Assembly (NCBI GenBank): GCA_964568815.1
Contig: CAZMRY010000046.1
Span: 1 to 11,211, forward strand
Length of the DNA: 11,211 nt
Reading direction: 5' to 3'
Source of the DNA: RGIG8700 sp964568815
GTDB lineage: Bacteria; Bacillota; Clostridia; RGIG6154
Part shown: positions 1-4,506 of the stretch, piece after piece
Numbering within the stretch: position 1 is the stretch's first letter
Layout: every line of letters starts with the position of its first letter
Translations under genes and position numbers: made by a program
The notes under the pieces: generated by a model
Database searches by the model: none
What the model was told of the DNA's origin: nothing
What the model saw: the letters and a program-made list of their open reading frames with translations, nothing else

Positions 1-1087
1 AAGGCGGAAAAGAAGTTGTTACTATACCGTATTTGTCTGCATCTTTTTTAAGCCTTGTATTGTGAAGGAGCTTTAAAAAGCCAAGCTGAAGCATATCAGG
101 TCTCATAGAATAGGCATAATCAAAGCCTTTTTTAAAGGTTTCGTAGGTCTCTGAAGGAAGACCTGCAATAAGGTCTGTGTGAAGATGTACTTTTTCTGGA
201 ATTTTTAATATTCTTTCTTTAACCTTATCTAAATCGTAAACTCTTGAAATTGCAGACATTGTGTCTTTGTTTGTGGTCTGAATTCCTGCCTCAACCTGAA
301 CAAAATCGCTTGCTTTTTCAAGAAGAGAAATAAACCTGTCAGAAAGTAGCTGTGGTGCAATTTCAAAATGGAAATGGGTGCTTTTGTTTTTGCTTATTAT
401 GTACTCTAAAATTCCGCAGGCTCTTTCGTCATTTTCATTGAATGTCCTGTCTACGAATTTAACGAGTGAAACATTATTTTCAATAAAAAAATCAAGACCT
501 TTTTTAACATAATCCATTGAAAAAAATCTTGTTTTACCCTGACTTGAAGAAAGACAGTAGCTGCAGTTAAAAACACAGCCTCTTGATGTTTCAAAATATA
601 TTATTCTGTTTTCAAGTGCCTTTAAATCCTCTTTTTTGTATGGAAATTCAAGCTTTGTTAAATCAATGGGAATTTCCGCATTTTCTCCCCATCTGTATAC
701 AAGATTTGGAATATTTTCAAAAGGCTCACCATTTCTTAATGCTTTTATTGCATATTCTCCCTCGCCTTTTATAACGCCGTCAACAAAAGCATTTTCAAGA
801 ATATTTTTACTGTTATATCCTGCCTCAGGTCCGCCAAAAATAATAAGAGCACCTTTTGTTGACTTAATCATTGATGCAAGCTTTAAGGCATAGTCTATAT
901 TCCATATGTAGGTTGAAAAGCAAAGTATCTCAAAGTCTTTTTCCATAAGCTTTGAGAATACCGAAAATATATCGTCATTTATACTGCATTCAAAAATATC
1001 GCAGCCTGAAAACTCCCTGAAATACCTTACAGCAAGGGAGGAATGTGCAAATTTTGAATTTATTGCAACTGTGCATAGCTTTTTCAA
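1..1087 (-). CDS. B12-binding-domain radical SAM protein (DUF4080 type), C-terminus beyond window
   Basis: My translation of the minus strand gives an uninterrupted 362-residue N-terminal part; the C-terminus lies left of base 1. Residues ~1-135 look like a cobalamin-binding-type Rossmann domain, with the opening VAINSKFAHSSLAVRY and a later GGPEAG. A radical SAM core follows, with the 4Fe-4S motif CVFNCSYC (Cys171, Cys175, Cys178). The start of this family is usually of the form M-K-x-L-x-VAIN-x-K-x-H-S, which fits a TTG start at 1087. That TTG follows GGTGAT, the 3' half of the extended Shine-Dalgarno sequence, at good spacing. An in-frame GTG at 1096 is possible but has no ribosome site. 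Family members probably perform B12-dependent radical chemistry, often methylation; the substrate cannot be read from sequence. It is transcribed divergently from the 1179 gene. Confidence 0.85.
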   Translation of the reverse strand, partial: MKKLCTVAINSKFAHSSLAVRYFREFSGCDIFECSINDDIFSVFSKLMEKDFEILCFSTYIWNIDYALKLASMIKSTKGALIIFGGPEAGYNSKNILENAFVDGVIKGEGEYAIKALRNGEPFENIPNLVYRWGENAEIPIDLTKLEFPYKKEDLKALENRIIYFETSRGCVFNCSYCLSSSQGKTRFFSMDYVKKGLDFFIENNVSLVKFVDRTFNENDERACGILEYIISKNKSTHFHFEIAPQLLSDRFISLLEKASDFVQVEAGIQTTNKDTMSAISRVYDLDKVKERILKIPEKVHLHTDLIAGLPSETYETFKKGFDYAYSMRPDMLQLGFLKLLHNTRLKKDADKYGIVTTSFPP

Positions 1088-1104
1088 ATTAATCACCGTT
1101 TTTT

Positions 1105-1133
1105 ATTTTATCACAAATATCTTGCAAATACAA
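1105..1133 (-). promoter_or_regulatory. Promoter for the radical SAM gene
   Basis: On the minus strand TTGTAT (1133-1128) and TAAAAT (1110-1105) are separated by exactly 17 nt. Transcription would begin near 1098, leaving a very short leader of about 10 nt before the TTG start at 1087. The -35 box directly abuts the -35 box of the opposing promoter. Confidence 0.55.
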
Positions 1134-1150
1134 CTGAAAAAGAGTATAAT
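1122..1150 (+). promoter_or_regulatory. Promoter for the HisRS/HisZ-like gene
   Basis: TTGCAA (1122-1127) and a perfect TATAAT (1145-1150) are separated by 17 nt. A start near 1157 gives a ~22-nt leader that holds the Shine-Dalgarno AGAAAGGA at 1163-1170. Confidence 0.7.
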
Positions 1151-1178
1151 TATCCTTAAATCAGAAAGGATGTTGATT

Positions 1179-2006
1179 ATGTCTACATTTGGTATGAAAT
1201 GCAAATTATACAGAAAAATAGAAGATACAATTTCAAAAGTAATTGAATCTTACACCTTTGGTGAAATTATAACCGAGGGGAAAGAATGTATTGTTAAAGA
1301 ATGTCTTACTGCAATTAAAACGGAGCTTTGTGATGAAATATTCCCTGTAAGACTTTATAACAAAAGAAAAAAAGAAAGAATTGTTGCCTGCACCGTCGGA
1401 GAAGATGGTATAAGAGCAGATGCAGAAATTCTTTCTCTTGCAGTTAACTCAGTTCTTGCAACAGGCATAAAGGAATTTAAAATCACCTTAAGCCATAAAG
1501 AACAAAACGACGATGCAGTTGAAGAGCTTTTTGAAATCTTAGAAAGCTTTGGGCTTTCAGATTTTATTGATGTTAATTTTGACTATCAGGGCTCAGACCT
1601 TACAAGCACCTTTGCTTTTGAGTGCAGATATGAGGATAAAATGATTTTAAGAGGCGGTAAAGGCTATGACGGTAAAATCCCTTACAGCTATGTAAGCTTT
1701 ATGACCGAAGAACTTACAGATATTATCTTTAATTCAAAAATTAAAGAGCTTACAGATTTACCTGTTGCAGTTGTTGCATCTGCATCGCCTGCAGATTCAT
1801 ACAAAATTGCATTCGGTTTAAGAGCACAGGGTCTTAATGTGCGTGAATATTTAAAAACAACCTCTATGGTTGATGCCATTGAATACACCGAGGCTCTCGG
1901 CTCAACAATAGTTATCTGGGTTGCAGAAGACAAAATTGTTATGAAAAATATCAAAACAGGTGAAATGAGCGAAACCACCGCTGAAAAATTACTCGGCGGT
2001 AAATAA
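1179..2006 (+). CDS. Shortened class II tRNA-synthetase-like protein (HisRS/HisZ-related), probably non-catalytic
   Basis: A 275-residue protein. The ATG at 1179 is preferred because AGAAAGGA lies 8 nt upstream; the in-frame ATG at 1170 sits too close to that site. Residues ~8-190 resemble a cut-down HisRS/HisZ catalytic fold. RADAEILSLAVNSVLATG (~79-96) aligns with the HisRS stretch after motif 2 (ADAEvi). FAFECRYEDK followed by RGGKGYDG (~145-165) matches the HisRS vFE...GGRYDG region. Residues ~194-270 match the HisRS anticodon-binding fold (LPVAVVA, LRAQGLNVREYL, IEYTEALGSTIVIWVAED, IKTGEM). Class II motifs 1 and 2 and the histidine-binding RGLxYYTG are absent or degenerate (QGSDLTST), and the length is well below the ~420 residues of HisRS, so aminoacylation looks unlikely. 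HisZ, the ATP-phosphoribosyltransferase regulatory subunit, is an alternative, but HisZ normally lacks the C-terminal domain and no his genes are nearby. The actual function is unknown. Confidence 0.65.
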   Translation: MSTFGMKCKLYRKIEDTISKVIESYTFGEIITEGKECIVKECLTAIKTELCDEIFPVRLYNKRKKERIVACTVGEDGIRADAEILSLAVNSVLATGIKEFKITLSHKEQNDDAVEELFEILESFGLSDFIDVNFDYQGSDLTSTFAFECRYEDKMILRGGKGYDGKIPYSYVSFMTEELTDIIFNSKIKELTDLPVAVVASASPADSYKIAFGLRAQGLNVREYLKTTSMVDAIEYTEALGSTIVIWVAEDKIVMKNIKTGEMSETTAEKLLGGK

Positions 2007-2017
2007 AAGGCCAGAAC

Positions 2018-2045
2018 GGGCGACCACACAGGGACGCCCCTACAA
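2018..2045. repeat. Small imperfect palindrome, GGGCG...CGCCCCTAC type
   Basis: GGGCGACC and GGACGCCC form an 8-bp imperfect stem with one mismatch, and the unit ends in CCCCTAC. The same CGCCCCTAC ending occurs in the palindromes at 4236 and 4277, so this looks like a diverged member of one dispersed family. Confidence 0.5.
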
Positions 2046-2097
2046 TGTTGAAAAAACACCGCCCGTGGGCGGTGTTGGCAGGACGCATTTTGCATCC
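2046..2097. repeat. Hairpin repeat, copy 1 of a ~52-bp direct repeat
   Basis: The unit begins TGTTGAAAAAACACCGCC, carries a 10-bp stem (AACACCGCCC / GGGCGGTGTT, 2055-2076) and ends GGACGCATTTTGCATCC, itself a near-palindrome. It is nearly identical to 2171-2223. Read on the minus strand, the GC-rich stem is followed by T6, the form of an intrinsic terminator, but no minus-strand gene lies to its right. Confidence 0.8.
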
Positions 2098-2126
2098 AAC
2101 AGGTTCAAAAATGCAGGCATATTTTG

Positions 2127-2173
2127 ACAAAGTGTCGCCGTGGCATATTGTAATATGCGAGGCAGAACTTTGT
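2127..2173. repeat. 47-bp interrupted palindrome between the two hairpin repeats
   Basis: Outer arms ACAAAGT (2127-2133) and ACTTTGT (2167-2173) and inner arms GCATATT (2143-2149) and AATATGC (2152-2158) are perfect inverted pairs around a 2-nt centre. A short GCC/GGC pair lies between them. The right arm runs into copy 2 of the direct repeat. Confidence 0.65.
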
Positions 2174-2223
2174 TGAAAAAACACCGCCTTTGGGCGGTGT
2201 TGGTAGGACGCATTTTTGCATCC
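2171..2223. repeat. Hairpin repeat, copy 2
   Basis: Same organisation as 2046-2097: TGTTGAAAAAACACCGCC, a stem AACACCGCC / GGCGGTGTT (2180-2201), then GGACGCATTTTTGCATCC. Differences from copy 1 are confined to the hairpin loop, one base after the stem and one extra T. The stems are conserved, which suggests the fold matters or that the copies are recent. From 2224 to 2304 I see no further confident feature and no strong promoter for murT. Confidence 0.8.
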
Positions 2224-2314
2224 TGTTAGGGGGGTATACAAATTATGTGTTACCTTGTGAGGTCATATATATTATTGCCCCGATTTTTCAGATTTATACA
2301 CCTTGGAGGAAAAA

Positions 2315-3628
2315 ATGAAATATTTTTTTACTGTTTTTATATGTAAAATATTTATTCTGTTTTTAAAGCTTATGGGCAAAAAGGCTACCTCTGCTCCCGG
2401 CAAGCTTGCATTTAGGCTTTATCCTGACATTTTAAAGGAATATCAGGGCAGGGTAAAAAAAGAGATTATTGCAGTTATGGGTACAAACGGAAAAACCACA
2501 ACGAATAATCTTCTTGCAGACTTTCTTGAAGAGGCAGGATATAATGTTGTTTGTAACCGAATAGGTGCAAATATGGACGAAGGCTCACTTGTTGCATTTT
2601 TAAACAAGACCTCACTTTTTGGCAGAACAAGCATTGACTATGCATGCCTTGAAATGGACGAGGGCTGGGCAGAATATATTTTAAACTTTATAACTCCATC
2701 TAAGATAGTTATAACAAATCTGTTTGCAGACCAGCTTGACCGATACGGCAGTATGGAAAACATAATGGAGTTTTTAAAGAAGGCTATAAGAAAAGCACCA
2801 GCTGCAACTCTTATTTTAAATGCAGACGACCCAATTTCTTGTGCTATGGCAGAGGAATTTGAAAACGAAAAGATTTATTTTGGCATAAAAGACAAGGCTT
2901 CAGATTTTTGTGGTGACTTAAACGAAGGTGAAAACTGTTTTATATGCGGAAAACCTCTTGACTTTGAATACCGTCACTTTTCACATCTTGGAAAATACAG
3001 TTGTGAATGCGGTTTTAAAAGACCTGATGCAGAGTTTAACGCTAAGGACATTAAGCTTTTCCCTGTAGTTGATTTTGAAATAGAAAACTATGGAAGACTT
3101 ACCCTTAATTCAAGAGGTCTTTACAATGTTTACAACACCCTTTCATCATTTACCGCAGCAACAAAATGCGGTGTTGAATTCAAGGCTATAGAAGACGCCC
3201 TTGAAAAGTACAAGCCACAAGCAGGAAGAATGGAAAAGCTTTATTTAAAAGATAAAGAATGTTATTTAATTCTTGCAAAAAATCCTGCAGGCTTTAACCT
3301 TTCAATTTCTGCAGTTGCCGAAGACAAAAGAACAAAAGATATTTACCTTGCAGTTAACAACCGCATATCAGACGGTGTTGATGTTTCCTGGCTTAAAGAT
3401 GTTGACTTTTCACCAATCATAAACGAAAGCACTCTTTCATTTACAACTGCAGGTACCAACTCAGAAGACGCACTAAACCGTCTTAAAGAACAAGATGCCA
3501 AAAACTGCACAGCTTATAATGATATGAAATCTGCGATAGAAAACATCATATCAAACAGCAAGGGCGAGGTCATTTATCTCCTTGCAAATTATACTGCACT
3601 ATATGAGACGAAAGAGCTTTTGAGTTAG
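2315..3628 (+). CDS. murT: MurT, ligase subunit of lipid II isoglutaminyl synthase
   Basis: A 437-residue Mur-ligase-family protein, the same size class as characterised MurT. GGAGG at 2305-2309 fixes the ATG at 2315; a TTG at 2303 overlaps that ribosome site. Residues 1-45 are a hydrophobic MurT-type N-terminus with PGKLAFRLYPDIL. The ATP-binding loop MGTNGKTTTNN is at ~55-65, the Glu-containing CLEMDEG at ~111-117, and LNADDP at ~168-173. An inserted Cys4 zinc ribbon is visible (Cys208, Cys211, Cys230, Cys232). The C-terminal MurT domain carries KNPAGFN (~322-328) and ISDGVDVSWLKDVDF (~351-365), the region that supplies an Asp to the partner amidotransferase in known MurT/GatD complexes. 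With GatD it would amidate the D-Glu of the lipid II stem peptide at the cytoplasmic membrane. gatD, normally adjacent, is not on either side here. The stop codon lies inside a 7-bp repeat array. Confidence 0.93.
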   Translation: MKYFFTVFICKIFILFLKLMGKKATSAPGKLAFRLYPDILKEYQGRVKKEIIAVMGTNGKTTTNNLLADFLEEAGYNVVCNRIGANMDEGSLVAFLNKTSLFGRTSIDYACLEMDEGWAEYILNFITPSKIVITNLFADQLDRYGSMENIMEFLKKAIRKAPAATLILNADDPISCAMAEEFENEKIYFGIKDKASDFCGDLNEGENCFICGKPLDFEYRHFSHLGKYSCECGFKRPDAEFNAKDIKLFPVVDFEIENYGRLTLNSRGLYNVYNTLSSFTAATKCGVEFKAIEDALEKYKPQAGRMEKLYLKDKECYLILAKNPAGFNLSISAVAEDKRTKDIYLAVNNRISDGVDVSWLKDVDFSPIINESTLSFTTAGTNSEDALNRLKEQDAKNCTAYNDMKSAIENIISNSKGEVIYLLANYTALYETKELLS

Positions 3629-3677
3629 AAGTTAGAAGTTAGGAGTGAGAAGTGAGAAATTAAACTGTGCGAAGCAC
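3624..3677 (+). repeat. 7-bp-period array plus GTGCGAAGCAC hairpin, left copy
   Basis: Five tandem 7-mers (GTTAGAA, GTTAGAA, GTTAGGA, GTGAGAA, GTGAGAA) occupy 3624-3658. They are followed by AAATTAAACT and the hairpin GTGCGAAGCAC (3667-3677). The array starts inside the last codons of murT and supplies its TAG stop. Two related copies in the opposite orientation lie at 4053-4116 and 4166-4231. Confidence 0.75.
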
Positions 3678-3699
3678 AACTTCACAATGCAAAATATTA

Positions 3700-3728
3700 T
3701 TGACAAATCTGCAATACAGATATATAAT
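3700..3728 (+). promoter_or_regulatory. Perfect consensus promoter for the plus-strand small RNA
   Basis: TTGACA (3700-3705), a 17-nt spacer and TATAAT (3723-3728): full consensus in both hexamers and ideal spacing. Transcription should begin near A3735. There is no ORF with a ribosome site downstream, only a terminator about 85 nt away. Confidence 0.9.
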
Positions 3729-3734
3729 GAATAT

Positions 3735-3819
3735 AGAAAAAGGCAAGACCTCAAACGGTTGTGCCAAAGTTTAGTTATTTAAAATAACCGCAACCTTAGC
3801 CGAGGGCGGTTATTTTTTT
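3735..3819 (+). ncRNA. Candidate antisense antitoxin RNA, ~85 nt
   Basis: It is bounded by a perfect promoter and an intrinsic terminator, with no reading frame that has a start and ribosome site. It can fold as a 5' hairpin closed by GGCA (3742-3745) and TGCC (3762-3765), with inner ACC/GGT pairs, then an A/T-rich linker and the terminator hairpin. It is transcribed towards the minus-strand toxin-like ORF and is complementary to its last codons and to the end of its mRNA (at least 3781-3819). Convergent 3'-overlapping RNAs are the arrangement of txpA/RatA-type type I systems. Its role as antitoxin is inferred from this layout; expression is not shown. Confidence 0.75.
3783..3819 (+). terminator. 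Intrinsic terminator of the small RNA, shared with the toxin mRNA
   Basis: Stem AATAACCGC (3783-3791) with GCGGTTATT (3806-3814), an inner CCT/AGG pairing and a run of seven T (3813-3819). On the minus strand the same stem is followed by a weaker TTATTTT, so it can plausibly end the converging toxin mRNA as well. Confidence 0.85.
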
Positions 3820-3875
3820 ATGGAAATTACTAAAAGTAAGAGAACAATCATAAATAATATGTATTCATTATCCAT
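3810..3875 (-). CDS. 21-residue hydrophobic peptide, candidate type I toxin
   Basis: The ORF is 22 codons including the TAA stop. The peptide starts MDNEY, continues with a ~15-residue uninterrupted hydrophobic stretch (Ile, Leu, Phe, Met, Val, then VISI) and ends in Lys-Lys: an acidic N-terminus, one membrane segment and a basic tail. A very strong Shine-Dalgarno, AGGGGGTGAT (3889-3880), is ideally placed before the ATG at 3875, and a perfect consensus promoter lies upstream. Together these argue that it is translated despite its size. Small single-span peptides with a structured leader and an overlapping antisense RNA are typical of type I toxins (TxpA/BsrG, holin-like and Fst families), which act at the membrane. 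It is shorter than those I know, and I cannot assign it to a named family. Alternatives are a regulatory micropeptide or a leader peptide. Confidence 0.75.
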   Translation of the reverse strand: MDNEYILFMIVLLLLVISIKK

Positions 3876-3879
3876 AGCA

Positions 3880-3961
3880 ATCACCCCCTTTGTCAGAGAT
3901 GAGTGCACAACCGCCGGTGTAAACACCGTAAATGAAATCTTGCCCGTCAGCTATTGCTGAC
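3880..3961 (-). promoter_or_regulatory. Structured 5' leader of the toxin-like mRNA, with ribosome site
   Basis: The leader begins with a hairpin at its extreme 5' end (GTCAGC / GCTGAC, 3961-3946), then a second (CGGTGT / ACACCG, 3928-3915), then GGCGGTT (3915-3909). This last element is exactly complementary to AACCGCC at the 3' end of the same mRNA (3811-3805), which could circularise the message. The ribosome site AGGGGGTGAT at 3889-3880 ends the leader. Stable 5' hairpins and long-range pairing that delays translation are known for type I toxin mRNAs; here this is inferred from complementarity only. Confidence 0.6.
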
Positions 3962-3967
3962 TTTTGT

Positions 3968-3996
3968 ATTATACTGTCTTTTTAGATTTTTGTCAA
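3968..3996 (-). promoter_or_regulatory. Perfect consensus promoter for the toxin-like mRNA
   Basis: On the minus strand TTGACA (3996-3991), a 17-nt spacer and TATAAT (3973-3968). Transcription should begin near 3961, immediately at the first leader hairpin. It matches the opposing promoter at 3700-3728 in both hexamers and in spacing. Confidence 0.9.
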
Positions 3997-4052
3997 CGAT
4001 TGTGAATTATTCGTCGATATGTATTCGGCTCGATATATTTTTGAAAACTCTA

Positions 4053-4116
4053 TATATTGCTTCGCAATTCGATATGCACAGTTGCAACTCCTCACTTCTA
4101 ACTTCTGACTCCTAAC
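4053..4116 (-). repeat. 7-bp-period array, inverted copy 2
   Basis: Read on the minus strand: GTTAGGA, GTCAGAA, GTTAGAA, GTGAGGA (4116-4089), then GTTGCAACTGTGC and a TTGCGAAGCAA hairpin near 4054-4064. It is in the opposite orientation to the copy at 3624-3677, so the two bracket the toxin-antitoxin-like locus as inverted repeats of about 30 bp each. Confidence 0.65.
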
Positions 4117-4165
4117 AATATAAAACGATATTCTCGCTATGCTCGAGAGATATTAAGTGTTTCAC

Positions 4166-4231
4166 ATTCAAAGATATTGCTTCGCAGAGATATTGTGCTT
4201 CGCACAGTGCATAATTCCTAATTCCTAATTT
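4166..4231 (-). repeat. 7-bp-period array plus GTGC/GCAC hairpin, inverted copy 3
   Basis: Read on the minus strand: AATTAGGAATTAGGAATTA, then TGCACTGTGCGAAGCACAA and another GCGAAGC motif. The segment ACTGTGCGAAGCACAA (4209-4194) is identical to one in the left copy at 3664-3679, and the array is a shorter version of the same 7-mer family. From 4117 to 4165 I see only minor palindromic sequence around TCTCGCTATGCTCGAGA. Confidence 0.6.
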
Positions 4232-4235
4232 TAGC

Positions 4236-4299
4236 GGGCGGATAATATCCGCCCCTACTTTACATTCTGTATTAACGGGCGGATAATATCCGCCCCTAC
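4236..4299. repeat. Two identical 19-bp palindromes, 41 bp apart
   Basis: GGGCGGATAATATCCGCCC occurs at 4236-4254 and again at 4277-4295, each followed by CTAC. The stem is 9 bp around a single central A. A third, slightly diverged copy is at 11115-11133. These look like dispersed REP-like palindromes; I see no associated gene. Confidence 0.75.
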
Positions 4300-4321
4300 A
4301 AAATATTTCCGAAAAAATGTT

Positions 4322-4358
4322 AATAAAAGTTTTCCATACTCTGTGGAAAACTTTTATT
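4322..4358. repeat. 15-bp perfect-stem hairpin
   Basis: AATAAAAGTTTTCCA (4322-4336) pairs exactly with TGGAAAACTTTTATT (4344-4358) around a 7-nt loop. T-rich sequence follows on both strands, so a bidirectional terminator is possible, but the stem is AT-rich. Its right arm includes GTGGAAAACT, repeated at 4397 and 4417. Confidence 0.6.
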
Positions 4359-4454
4359 TTCACCCTTGTTTTTGGCTTGTTTCTGGGGAAAAGTCGGTGG
4401 AAAACTTCAAAAAGTGGTGGAAAACTCATTTTAAGACAACCCTTATTTTGTCCC

Positions 4455-4490
4455 AAAAAGCAACCCTGTAAAGCAATATGCTTTACAGGG
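4455..4490 (-). terminator. Likely intrinsic terminator of the murG-pth-mfd transcript
   Basis: Read on the minus strand, CCCTGTAAAGCA (4490-4479) pairs perfectly with TGCTTTACAGGG (4475-4464) around a 3-nt loop, followed by TTGCTTTTT. It begins 17 nt after the mfd stop codon, the expected position. Confidence 0.8.
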
Positions 4491-4506
4491 GATTTGATGG
4501 GAAATA

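Noticed and set aside
583..893. Plus-strand ORFs of 63 and 85 codons in the first kilobase
   Set aside because: Both are shadows of the radical SAM gene, whose minus-strand frame is continuous and contains CVFNCSYC.
1688..2241. Two minus-strand ORFs (135 and 96 codons) overlapping the end of the HisRS-like gene and the repeats
   Set aside because: They run antisense through a real gene and through the hairpin repeats; the repeated peptide segments simply reflect the DNA repeat. No convincing ribosome site.
2224..2304. Promoter for murT
   Set aside because: TATACA, TATTAT and TTGTGA/TTGCCC elements are present, but no pair has both good hexamers and 16-18 nt spacing, so I do not call one.
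3742..3944. Fst-style direct repeats giving 5' complementarity between toxin mRNA and antitoxin
   Set aside because: The shared elements are inverted on the DNA, so the two RNAs carry the same sequence there, not complementary ones. Complementarity is confined mainly to the overlapping 3' ends.
3624..4231. CRISPR array
   Set aside because: The repeat unit is only 7 bp, without unique spacers of constant length, and copies occur in both orientations. No cas genes.
4343..4426. Replication origin (DnaA boxes)
   Set aside because: Only one site is within one base of a DnaA box, and there is no dnaA or dnaN nearby. Kept only as a low-interest finding.
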